DNA from: Marsupella aquatica
Taxonomy: Eukaryota; Marchantiophyta
Reading direction: 5' to 3'
Assembly: GCA_973895155.1 (NCBI GenBank)
Contig: OZ316899.1
Coordinates: 13,082,001 to 13,146,000, forward strand
Length of the DNA stretch: 64,000 bases
Part shown: positions 43,067 to 54,600 of the stretch, piece by piece
How positions within the stretch are numbered: the stretch's first letter is position 1
How the letters are laid out: every line of letters starts with the position of its first letter
The notes under the pieces: generated by a model
Told to the model about the DNA's origin: nothing
The model's database searches: none
What the model saw: only the letters and a program-made list of their open reading frames with translations
Position numbers and translations under genes: made by a program

Positions 43067-44267
43067 TGTTGTTGGTCAAAATTGCACTCCACTTCGAGTG
43101 AAACCGGTTGGTCGTTCATCCGCTAGCCATGCATCACTAGGAGACTCCGTTGGAGATCCTTCTCACCACCACACACCTGCAACACAATGATATCTCACAA
43201 CACCATTTCTTGTAAGCTTCAATGCTTCCAAGATGATCTCTCACAAACCATGGGTCGTGGGTACCTGCCTACCCAGGCACACCCAAATCACTCACAAGCC
43301 GTGGGTTGTGGGATATCTCCTCACTCAAATCGAAACCTCACGGACCGTGGGTTGTAGGCTATCCGCCCCCACACACAATATAATCAAGACCCCTCACAGA
43401 CCGTGGGTTGTGGTACCTGCCTACCCAGGCACACCCAGATCACTCATGAGCCGTGGGTTGTGGGATATCTCCTCACTCAAATCAAAACCTCATGAACCAT
43501 GGGTCGTAGGCTATCCACCCCCAAACACAAAATAATCAAGACCCCTCACGAACCGTGGGTCGTGGGTACCTGCCTACCCAGGCACACCCAGATCACTCAC
43601 AAGCCGTGGGTTGTGAGCTCACTACTCACTCAAGTCAAGCGCAAAATACGGCGAAAATTACGGACAAAGTACTATTCCCTAATTTGTCATTTTCTCTGTG
43701 CCCTAAGTCACAGCCGCACCTCGCCTTTCCGCAGTGCCTTCTCCATCGCGCGTCGACAACACAATTCACCAACATTCAATGTTGTTTCCTTCATAGAAAC
43801 GCACTATCCATCAACAAACAACTTGATGCAAATCAAATTGCATCCTACAACAATTGTAAACACATTCAACTATCGGGTTTGCAATTGAACCGCCTCAATC
43901 ATAACCACAAAGAGTCGTACATCCGACTACTTTCCCTTCACAAAATATCAGCCAATGCCACCGCCTGACTCGCACATAATTGTCGACAGCAACATCCGCT
44001 TGTCGATTACACAATCAGTCCTCCACGATGCAGCAACGCATATCGATGAAGACCGCAACTCCAAAACCGCAACTTAGCAACAACAACTTGAAGCTTCACT
44101 TCCACACAAGCACCGCACCAACTTGCAATAGATTGAGATACCAACGATCCGTTCAATAACAACACCCGATCCGAGCTACCACGAATCGTCAACAACAAAA
44201 CCAAAATGAAATCAAACTTCTGTCTGCACAGTCCGCACAACAGAGTTTGAAGCTGATCTTTTGATGT
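43067..44267 (-). other. Leader of the methyltransferase-bearing element
   Basis: Non-coding region between the terminal repeat and gag. Holds the tandem array at 43225-43620. Just inside the repeat the minus strand reads GATTACATCAAAAGATCAGC; no convincing tRNA-complementary primer site was recognised there. Confidence 0.5.
43225..43625 (-). repeat. Leader tandem array, about 2.5 copies of a 155-160 bp unit
   Basis: Each unit carries three CCGTGGGTTGTGG-type words. The segment ACCTGCCTACCCAGGCACACCCA recurs at about 43262, 43417 and 43567, and GGCTATCC(A/G)CCCCCA recurs at about 43348 and 43509. Confidence 0.85.
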
Positions 44268-44595
44268 AATCTTCAAGAGCAATCAAACAGCGATTGATGC
44301 CAATCAAACACACAATCCTGCTCGACATGATCACACACTTATGTCAAGCCAAACACACCTTGCGCCTCAAGGAATCCACGTTACGTACACACAACCTAGA
44401 CAGCCACACGATAGCCACTAGAGTTTGTGCTCAAAAGACTCAACATCAAAAGATGAGACCTTTGAGCCAACACAAAGAGATATAACTATCCCTCACAAAC
44501 ATACACTAACCCTAAAACACTTAGATAACACACATATGAAAGCCTCAAACCTACATATTCCGATATCCTATACTACCACTCATAATGGTGTGACA
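44268..44595 (-). repeat. Terminal repeat part B at the 5' end of the element
   Basis: About 95% identical by eye to 25696-26026 and 26167-26497, starting TGTCACACCATT on the minus strand. Unit A is absent here. Confidence 0.9.
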
Positions 44596-44929
44596 ACTGG
44601 CCGCCTCCTTCCCTAAGATCGACAGCGCTCTGCACTTGACATATTGGCTGCCGCGGCCGCCATGTCGTCCTTGTCTTGCTTGTAGCGTTTATCTAGGGAA
44701 GTGGACCCATCCTTCTATTCTTCTTGAACTTGAGCCTTTCCCTTGGCGGGAAGAGCCTTCCTGCCACTCTTTGATTGAGTATCTTATCCATGTCTCCAGC
44801 AATCCGCCCACAATTGACCCTCTGGGCACATCAGAGCACTAAGTCCCCGCAAATTTCCACCAAGAGTTTTGGATTCTGACCTAGCCCAACTCCGACCCAG
44901 TGTCTATGCAAACAATTGCTCTGATACCA
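44596..44929 (-). mobile_element. gypsy-A 5' part: primer-binding site and start of gag
   Basis: Beyond the second gypsy element, the minus strand carries TGGTATCAGAGC (44929-44918), complementary to the 3' end of initiator-Met tRNA, then a leader, then an ATG near 44800 followed by ILNQRVAGRLFPPRERLKFK and, in another frame, GSTSLDKRYKQDKDD. This is the right order and strand to be the start of gypsy-A, whose gag resumes at 25557. Continuity is inferred. Confidence 0.55.
44918..44929 (-). promoter_or_regulatory. Primer-binding site (initiator Met tRNA)
   Basis: TGGTATCAGAGC on the minus strand, the standard plant LTR-retrotransposon primer site. The 5' LTR should lie directly to the right; its outer edge could not be set. 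Confidence 0.8.
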
Positions 44930-46620
44930 CAAGTGGTGGACCTTGCCATCCAACGCCCTCACTAACCCCAGCGCCCTCACCAACCCTAGCCTAAGTGCCC
45001 CTGGTGCCCAAATGCCTCCACAAAACTCCTTGAGCAAGCAGCTCGATGCCCCTTGCACCATTTGCGGCCACTCCCATACAAAGCCGCACTTGCTCCCTAA
45101 CATGATCGTTGCTCAACAGTCCTCACTGTCTGCACAAGCAACCAAGTACCTCGATAAGTAAACCGACATGATCTAGATCTCCCCAAGTTTAGCATCCTAA
45201 CTCAAGCTCAACAGACATTGGTAAGTAGGTCAGCAATAGGTCCTCCCGTTGCCATAAGCCAAAACCAAAGCCGACACCCACTGTTCATCTAAAACAACCT
45301 CTCTTTGGGTGTGGGCCAGGTTTCCCCTTGTACCTATCCATCACCAATTGACTGCCTTGTCCCTAAGACATGCTCATGGCCCAAGTAGCGTAGCTTGTCC
45401 TAAAGCTTGTCCCAAGCTTGCCCCAACTTGTTGGGACCAAAATGGCCCTGACTCTAGCAACCAACTCCTGGTTCTCATCCCATTGATGGCCTAGGGGCCA
45501 AGTGCCCTTGGAACTCAACCTCCATGCCTCTACTTGGACTTGCTTCCTCAACACAAGTTCCCTTGGGAGACTGAATGCGGCTTGGCTGCTATTTCGATAG
45601 GATTTGGCAAACAGGTGAGATAGCCCCCGCAAAACCTGAGAACCCATGGCACCTCTAGCCCGACTGAGCTCTGAAGGATATAGTCCTCCTCAAGAGCTTC
45701 CCAAAACCCAAGAAGTCCTCCAACGGATTTCTCATTGGGCAGTTCTCGCCGTTTCTGTTTGATATTTTTCCTTAGTGTTGCGACCGCCGCGGCTCATGAC
45801 TTAGGCTCACCCTTAGCCCCCAGGGAGACACCACTCCCCTCATATATGCTTTTGGAGACCTGCCACCCCCGGACCTACTTTGGTCCCCAAATTTTGGCCC
45901 CCCACCTAGACCCCAACCCGCATGTCTGGGCGCGCCACCAGTTGGCTCTGCCCATAACTTTATAGTTAGGCGTCCGTAGGCGGACTGCTTTAGCCCATTG
46001 TGATCAGGCCGGCCCAGTGCTCATGCCAAGGCCCTCAAAACCCGTTGTCGCTTGGGACCCCCTATCGGCCAAATTTGGGTCAGCCCGTAACTCGTGCCCC
46101 AAGCGTTCGTTGCCATGGAGTAAACTCCACTTGCATTGGGCCCAGTGGAGCTCTCAGAACTCAAAGTCCGTCTGGGGGTCCGGCCCTTTCCCTGACCCGA
46201 CCAACCCTCTGCTAGTCTAAGTCCTTAGTGTGTGTCACCAGCTTAGCGCCTTGCCTTTGCCAGTGCCACGCCCATTGCCCACAAGTCTCCCCATGCTAAG
46301 TCCTCCACGGATGGCCGTTCCGGGCTTGGACCATAGGGGAGCTCGGCGTTGGAGTAAGCGACGCCAAAGCTAAATGTTAAGGTATTCGAGTTCCACGATT
46401 GCCGGTCATGAGGAGTTTGCTACTCTGACTATAGTCTCTAAATCCCTTGTTTAGTTGCCCTCTTTTGGGGGCCTCAGCTTCTTCCCTGGTTTTGGCCTCA
46501 GCAGTCTTAGGATGTTGACCTTTGGTCCCCTGGGCTGTATCCCCCTTTTAGAGCCCCCCTTTTTGTATGTTGGCTATTTGAAAGGAATTCATTTGGCTCT
46601 TTCGAAGTAAAACAAAAGGC
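44930..46620. other. Probable LTR and unassigned sequence
   Basis: The first part should be the 5' LTR of gypsy-A because it adjoins the primer-binding site. No matching copy was found elsewhere in the window, so its length is unknown. The rest is GC-richer (45300-46350) with only short ORFs. No domain was recognised. Confidence 0.35.
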
Positions 46621-46801
46621 AGGATGAAAAAGTCTACAATGGCAAAATGCGTGGTACGCTAGACATAGAGAAACCTCAAATGCACAGTACTTTGGTGAGC
46701 ACACATGCCAAGGATGAAAAAGTCTACAATGGCAAAATGCGTGGTACGCTAGACATAGAGAAACCTCAAATGCACAGTACTTTGGTGAGCACACATGCCA
46801 A
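46621..46801. repeat. Perfect 90-bp tandem duplication
   Basis: AGGATGAAAAAGTCTACAATG starts at 46621 and 46711; the two units look identical, so the duplication is recent. Confidence 0.95.
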
Positions 46802-48601
46802 GTGCCCCCATCGACATTACACTACAATCACTTAGGGAGCAAGGTGGACAGCAAGGTTGATAGAAAGAAAACCTTAGGGAAGCCAGAAAAAAATGCATAG
46901 TAGCATTGATGCAAACACAAAGAGCTGCTGAAATTTAACTTACAAATTCAAGCAGGCGAAGGAGCAATACATGCAATACAAATCAACAGAAAAAGCCAAA
47001 GCAGAGAACACACCACATTGTCTTAGGTAGACAGGCAGAACACAAACTACAGTTGGCAAAGTGACACTTTGCGAACTCCGTTGATGCAGGCATAAAGGCA
47101 GAACGCACACTACATTGAAGCAAACATTGACACATTCAGGTATGCACAAATCCACAACGCACAAAACATTGACACCACAAGGACAACAATGACATCACCA
47201 GTAAGGCATCTGCTTTGTGTATTTAAGTTCAAAGATTTTGACAGTTGAGTATTGTAGTGTGACCGGGGTGACAATGCTTGTGAGAGGTGCACGGTATGAT
47301 GAAGCTCTTGCCCATTTCCAAACTTGGCAGAAACCAAATGGGATGAAATGTTTATTGTCTGCAAGAACATAAACCCACATCCGTCAGTGCAAGGCGGTCA
47401 GAGTGCAGGTTGCCCCCCCACATCGGTCGGTGCAAGATGGGCAAAGTCTGGGCGAGGCGGTCAGAGTACAGGTTGCCCCCCCCACATCGGTTGGTGCAAG
47501 ACGGGCAAAGTCCGGATCGCCCAGGACCCTGGAGGGCATTAACTTGATGTAGATTTAACCCATGGTGAAACCCCACTCGCCCTCCTCTCGTAGATACCGA
47601 TCGAGGCCAGCGAAGGAAGTGAGGTAAGGGGGTTTGAGGGCTATGTACTCTTACCGAAGGACCATGGCAAAGGCCAATAGCCTTTATGCTTGTTATCTCT
47701 ATCTACTAGCATAAGTAGATATCTATCTCTCTGTCTATATTGCTATCGGGGTCGAGGGGTATCTTGGGGTAGGGCAAATCTCCTGTCAAATACTTCGCTA
47801 CTGCCGCTGGCATCTAAAGGAAAGGTCACACATTCTTCCGAGTCATGGTCGTGTGATGGTTTTTATCCTTTCCCCTGCAAATGGTCCACCATTATTTGGT
47901 TCTAGCTCCGGTGGTCTTGAAGAAATGACTCGTTTGCTGCCTCATTTGCTTTCAGTGCTCTGTGCTTGTATCCATATGGCTTCGTTCTATTGTCTTGACT
48001 TCGTATCGAACCGCGATAGCAGGCTTTGCCGGCAACCGCTCGTACAAACTCAAAAACACGGACGGAAAGAAAGTTTCCCAAAATTTTCAATGTCTGTTCG
48101 CAAATTTTGGAGCCTTCCCGGTCCTTGTCGAAAAAGATGTTGAATCTTTGTCTGTGGGAAACATCCTCGATATAGTCTCTCTCATTTCCATCTACTCTGC
48201 ATTGCTTTCATTCTCTATCATATTGGTGTCTCTGTGTTGTACATGTTTGAAGCGCTGTTTTGACATCTTCCTGTAGGTCGTTTGGGCTGTAATCTGTGTG
48301 AGTGCACTTAAACTGCAGCGTGCCGTACGTAGCTCCACCTTCACTTGATCCAGCTCTTTGTAAGAACCACTACTCAGCTTCATCAGTGTGCCGCAGTGCT
48401 GGCCGCACCTAGTGTCGTGGTGGATTCTCTCAATCTAATTCTCCCATGTCCCAGACGACACCGATATCAATGCGACTTGAAAGGGAAGTAACAGGCAATC
48501 CAGATACGCTCGCTTAGCCGGGCTACGAACCGGGAAGAGCATGTTGTGGGAAGTGTTTGATCACGTCAGAGTTCGGGTGCTGCCACCATAGCGTGACGAC
48601 T
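46802..48601. other. Intergenic and upstream region of the TIME FOR COFFEE homolog
   Basis: No supported ORF. Contains a 63-bp tandem duplication (47393-47519) and a TATCTCT/CTATCT pyrimidine-rich patch at 47690-47750. 47520-48601 is the likely promoter and 5' untranslated region; no single TATA element stands out. Confidence 0.45.
47393..47519. repeat. Two tandem copies of a 63-bp unit
   Basis: GGCGGTCAGAGTGCAGGTTG at 47393 and GGCGGTCAGAGTACAGGTTG at 47456, each with a run of C and CACATCGGT. Confidence 0.85.
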
Positions 48602-51600
48602 ATGGAAAGAGGTCGTGAAGGTCGACGGGGAGTTATAGGTGCAGGCCCAGCCTCTGCACCCCGCCGCCCACGGACTAGCGGCTTCAAAGATACTCCAGGT
48701 CTGGCCATCTTTGAATCTTGTTTCTCGTTGAATCTCGAACAGCATACCTTAGACACATCGGCGTTTACCCGTTGAATGAATCTTTTTAAATCAACTACTA
48801 TCCAATCCATATCTCCAAGTTCTCACCTCTGACTGTTTGTAAACAATTGCGCTTGTGGGAGAAGAAAGGTTTTGTTTCCTCGCGTGACTTTGTTCCGGTG
48901 AGTCGTTAATGGTACGTTACCATGGAACGCCAACGTGGGTGAATTATCCCGAGTGCTCAGGTTTTTCAAGATGGGCATGTCCTGCTCGTTTTCACGTTTG
49001 TTTGTGGATCGGTATCACACAGGTGTGCCTGATATGGTGTGTTCGTTTTCGACGTTGCACCATCGTGGCTTCCAGTCACACAGAGGTTGTCGGAGAAGTG
49101 CACGCGATAAGTCTCTGAATATAGCACTAGGCAGTAGTTTTGCACCTGAATATGTTCGATTTATACGAAGACCTATCTCTAAGCCCCTAAGATGCTGTTG
49201 CGGATGGGCCTTTCCCGTCACGGTGGCTGTATATCTGCTCATGTCGTTACACAAGTAGGCTTTATCGACCTGGATCGCATGCAGTTGTTTAATTCTATCA
49301 GGCCTGTGTTCGATGATTCGATAATTTTTCGAGTCTAAACTGTCAAGTACGGTCGTGTTGGAAGATGACTGTTTTCGTCGGGGTCGCCTAGGCTCTATTT
49401 AACAGTAAAACTTGTTTATAGGTATTGGAGGTCTTAGCCTGCATTTTTTGTTTTCACAGTTGCTGAAGAGGGAGAGGATGTGATGGATGATGTCCATAAC
49501 CCACGATTGCGGGAACGGCCTAAGAAGGATAGTTCTGGCACTGTAGCTCAAGTCATGCTGTCAGGCAGCTTAGGATCTACATCTCGTAATAAGAGAAAGC
49601 GACAGGGATCGCAGGAGCTGCAAGGCCAAGTTCGTAGTAGTATTGTGGATGAACTTGATGAGACAACTGAGGACATGGAAGTGGGAGCTTCAGAGGATGA
49701 TGACGATCCACCCCCTCCCCCCATTCCACGCCGCCCTGGAAAACTACGACCTCAAGGAAAGGTCAGCGTCGCCTCTGTGTCGCTCCAATTTTGATGTTCT
49801 GCAGTTTATTGATCTGTTCAGCATCTGACGTTTGGAGAATTGGTCTGCAGTTCGTGGATGATGGAATTCCCGCTGATCTCCCTACTGTTCCGCGGAAGGC
49901 CAGGACTGGTGAGGAACTAGCCTGCATCCAAGAAGGGTTGTAAAATCCGTGCCCAGGGTCGCTTAATAACATTGACATTGAGTACTATCTGTTGTAGGTT
50001 TTTCCGAGTTAGCTGATTGATGTTGATGATAATCGGCAATGGGTGGGGCGCTCTTTTGCAGCAATTCTGAAGCGCCCTCAAGAGTCACCATCTCCTCCAG
50101 TTGGGGATTCTATTCATCAAGGGCTTCCTGTGATTCCTAGAAGCCCTGCTCCAGTGAGTGCACCTTCTTCATCACCTGTAATTTCCCTGAAACCGGGGCG
50201 AAGAATGGTAAGCGAGGAAGTGCGTTTGGTTGTCCGAAATTTCTCCTGCGATTCTGTTGGCGTCTTTCACCTTGAAGAAATTTACAGTTTGGTTACAGCA
50301 CCGGATTTTCCTTGTTGCCTGCAGAAGTCAAGCGGTTTGAAGCTTCGAGCGGTGAAGGCTCCTAAGGTAAGGGTTCTTGTTTGTTCCTTGAAAGGTCCCA
50401 ATCTTTTGTTATTTACGGCGGTACAAAATTTTGAAGCTGCCAGTTCCTATTTGGTGGTACGACCATTGTACCAACCCTGCTTGTGCTTGTTTATCGTATT
50501 TCATCACCTGAATTTGCTTGCTATGGTGTTTATTACTCCCAAGGACCACGTGATCTTGTGAAGTGAACTGATACAGCCGATCCTGTTCAATTTGGTTAAT
50601 AACTTTATAACAGGTGTCCACTCCAATAGTCATATCTGAGCAGGAGGTTGAGGTCGCAGAAGCACTGTTTGATCTGGCCAGAATGTTCACCAACCAGTCC
50701 AATTCTTCCAAGCTGGACGTTATTGTAGAGATGAATTCTGATCCCAAGGAAGAGAGCAAGCGCAAGGTGGATCCCGAGGCGATGTTGGAGGCCAACGAGT
50801 CGGCCAACAACATTGTAGCCTATCCACAACCAACCTTCCCGACTTGCCGTTCGGTACCAACTTCTACAGCTGTTTCCTCTCCCATTGTCCCTCAGTCCTC
50901 ACCTGTTGCACCAGGGACATCCCCCAATGCGTTGCTCTCCTGTGCGGTCTCTTCAGCAATTGTTCCTGCAGTAGGCACTGTTCTAGTCCCGCCGATGACG
51001 GCTACTTCTCTTCCACCAGTGACTGCAACAGCTGCCGAAGGTATACCTCTGTCTGTTTGAGTTGTACGTTGGTTTTTAAAGTTCTTTTGAGTACGTGTGA
51101 TGGTATGTTTCTCACAGAAAACCTGGGGTTTGTGCACATTGGAGTTGCAGCTCCCAAGCGGAAGCGCCCACGATTGAGGACAAGACCTGATCTAATCGGA
51201 TATATTTCCGAGGTGGGGTTGTCTGCTAGCAGCGGCAACGTGTCAAATTCTTGTGGGCTTACTGTTCCGTCACCTGGGTTAGAGGCTGTGAAGATTTTGT
51301 CTTCCTGCCGTCCAAACATAGTTAGGTCTTCGATTGACGTAGAGGCTGCCTTACTACCTCCTAAGTCAATATCATTGGTTGTTTCTGCGTCACCATCACT
51401 AATGTCATTGCCAGAACCTCAGAGTGTGGGACTCAGTTCTCCAGCAGGAATGCCTGGAAGTCAGCTACTTGAGAAGGGTTCTATTGCAGCAGATGAGGTC
51501 AGGAAAGTAGAAGTGGGCGCTACACCTTCACCACTCCACAGCCTGTATTCAGCCCCACGTGATCAGAAACCTGCAGCTGTTAGTGTTACTTCACCTCCAG

Positions 51601-54600
51601 CAATTTCGACCTGTCAGATGGACAAGGCATCGAAGAGGATTTCTGGCAATGAATTTGTCAAGGTTGATCTTGATGGAAGGTACAAACTGGGCACTGTTTA
51701 TGACGTTTTCAATTTCTTTTGTATATACATGAGATTTTTGTTCTGTTACACGAAGTTGTGTAGACTGACGAAAGTGATCCTTTGGTGACTGTCAATGATT
51801 GGTCTGGTTGACACCTTTGCAGTCCTTCGCAGCAGCCAATTTCGGCTCATGATCAAGCTTCTACTGTTAGTGGCCAACCTCCCAAATTTCATTTCGACCT
51901 GATGGTATAATTTTTAGTTCTCCTATTTTCGACTTGTTGGGTTGTAACAATGTCCAAAGTGCGACCATGAACTCAGAATTATACATTCAATAGTTCAACA
52001 TTCTTTTCTCAGCTAGAGTAAACTAATTCATGGCTAGCGTCTGATACGTTCAGGCACCGCCTGTCACGAAGCCTGTAGTATCTCCAAGAAGCGAGAGATT
52101 ATTGGAGGTTTCTGGAAACACAGTCGAGGATAGTGTGAAGAAGTGCCTCGTGAGTCACCAGCCATTTTGTGGGGACTTGTCTGTATTTTTGCTATTCTGC
52201 CGCGTCTTTAGGGTTACCAACAAATATTCCTACGTCTTGGGCTTTTATTGTGTGTTTTTTCCTATCGTTGATAGGTGACCGTGCAAGCTGGATCTTCTGG
52301 CCAACCTTCGTGGACAGAGCGGGAGAAAGTCCGAGAGGGCGAGAAACAGCCAGAGCACGAAATGCAATGGGAGGAGGATAGGAAGTATGAGACGGAATTA
52401 GAAAGAGAGAAATGTCAAGAAATAAGGCTCGGACGAGAGAGGGTCCATGTGGTACATCGAGAAGGAGAGAGTGAGACACCCTTGCAAGGAGAGGGTGACT
52501 CGTCTAAGGAGAAGGACATGGGAGACGAACAGGAGAGAGAAGAGCCTGCAAAGCAAACCCATCAAAGGCAAGGGAAAGCTCAAAAGTTGGAGTCCAAGGC
52601 CCAAAAAACGGAGAGAACTGGTATCCCGCTCCAAACTTTCTTGACATCCTGCTTCTTCTTCAAACCTTCAGAACCCTGACTTTAAAGCAAACGCAGAGTT
52701 GTTTATTGCATACTATTCTCTTTGTGACAAGTGGATTCTGAGTTTGGCTACATTGGGCATGTATGGATGCCAGCTTCATCCACTGCAATGTCTGCTGCTG
52801 TTTCATCATTTTCGCCATCAGCCCCTTTTGTTGCCAGCAATGTTGCAACTGTCGTTACCAATTTTCCAGGGACTTCAGCTGGAATTCCTAGCTGGCCTGT
52901 CGGGCTTCCTCCAATGGGGTAAAAATCTAGTCTGTTCGATTCACGCCTTTCGCCTCTTCTGCTAGAGTTTGTGAATTTACACTCTTTTTCAATCATTGGT
53001 CGTCACTGTTTGTATGTCTGAACCTGGAACTAACACGGTGTTCAGGTATTACAGCTCAGCAGCAGCAGCTGCCGTTTGGTCCAGTGGGGCTCTACTTGGT
53101 GCAGATGTAGATGAGAATGCTCCACCTGCCCTTCAGGTACTATGTCATTTAAGTGAACGTCCTCTGATAGTCACGCATAGTAGATTAGCAAATTTGAATA
53201 TTGTGTGCTGACCAGCTCTACTCGCTCTTAGCACTTCTGAGACTAGCTTAGTAAAGTAAAGTTGGTTAATTAGGCTCTGATCTTCATGGGAACGAAATGT
53301 GAGTCTTGGTAGATGCGTGTCCGTTTCTTAGTAGCTGACAATGACAAATTTTAGAGCTGTTCCCGTTTCTGTTTCCCATCCGTCACTGTTCTCAGCCTGA
53401 TCTTGCTGTTCATCATGTGGGTATCGCAGTCTGGATTTAGTCAAGAAATATTATTTAAGATGTTGATTTTGCGCAGCTGCCAAACCCCTACGCTGTTCAA
53501 GCACGACAGCTTCAACCTTGGAAGCGCTGTGCATCTCACGTATACATTGCGCACTTCATTGATTTACAACAACAGATGAACCGGCATCCTTTTATGCATG
53601 CTGCCTACCAGAATTCCGGGAGTTTATTCGGGGCTAAGCCGTACAATTTGAACAACCCTTTGCCTCCAGCAGAGGCACTGTTCGGTAATCGCTCTGGAGG
53701 ACCCTTACTAGGTTGTGTGGGTGGCGTGGCCGAAGTAAGTGTCGTTGGTGGGGACGGAAGTGGTTCTGGGCTGGGTGTTCTTCCTAGCAGCGAAAGAAAT
53801 CTTGGAGTTGCGTCTACAATAACTAATGCACATTCCAAGGACAGACCATATGGAGAAGCATCATGTAAGAAGCAACCGCAACCACAGCAAGCATCGCCAA
53901 ATCTGGTATCCCAGGTGATGAACTGTCCACGTCCTTCCATGATTTTTTATGTTTGTGTCGTGTCACAGCAGTAGTGTCCCTAATTTTCATAAAATGAAGG
54001 CCGGATGGACTGCAATGTTTGTCTATAAACTCGGATGGATAGTTTTAAACGTTGTCTTTGAACTTAAATAGCTAACTCGGATGGACCGCTTTTAAACGTT
54101 GTATTTGAACTCAAACAGTATTATTCCCTTGTATAATTGTTATATTTTTAGGTCTCAAAAGCTTCTATGTCAATCCGAGTTGTATGGTTTAACATTGTGG
54201 TCCATCCGAGCGTGAAATTTTTTATTGACATCTTCTGTATAGCTATTTGTTTGCCCTGCAACATAAGGTTATCAATTTCTGAGTGTGAGTCATCGGATTG
54301 TAGTCCGGCCCAGGATTTGGCTTTCCAGTCACCCAGGCAAGCACGGGTGCAGTTGGAGGCCTGGCAACAGCTGCTCCAGCTGCATGTGGAGGACTCGTGG
54401 GAAGTCCAGGATCTGGAGGTGGGTCTGTCCCTGTAAGTGGAAGTTCAGCTTCCGCAACTGGTTCCAATATAGCCGCAGGTCCTGGAGCTAGTAATGGGGG
54501 TGTGGTGAGTCACGCAGTGGCGCAAGCTCAGTACTTGCAAGCTGTCATGCAGCAAGGTGGTTTTCCTTTTCCATTTCAGGCTGCTGCTCATTTTGGACCG

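Larger units (their letters stand above)
25558..44595 (-). mobile_element. Ty3/gypsy retrotransposon carrying a C5 DNA methyltransferase and PHD finger
   Basis: The element spans 19.0 kb, or about 9.3 kb without the nested CACTA. Minus-strand order: terminal repeat part B (44595-44268), leader with tandem repeats, gag (43.07-41.23 kb), protease (DTG at 41070-41062), C5 methyltransferase (40.57-39.23 kb), reverse transcriptase (38.96-38.25 kb, CACTA, then 28.51 kb on), RNase H (28.27-27.68 kb), integrase plus PHD finger (27.66-26.81 kb), polypurine tract (26648-26637), repeats A-B-A-B-A (26636-25558). The outer ends are TGTCACACC... and ...GCGCACGACA on the minus strand. No exact target duplication was seen. 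Retrotransposons with DNA methyltransferases are known from charophytes and dinoflagellates. Confidence 0.85.

Noticed and set aside
43233-43888. ORFs of 100-137 codons with repeated RPWVVG text
   Set aside because: Translation of the leader tandem repeat, antisense to the element.
25558-44595. Classification as a DIRS/Ngaro tyrosine-recombinase element because of the split repeats
   Set aside because: The coding region has an HHCC integrase N-terminus and gypsy RNase H; no tyrosine recombinase motif was found.
52192-52634. Minus-strand ORFs across TIC-like exon 10
   Set aside because: Antisense to the phase-consistent exon encoding the charged region.
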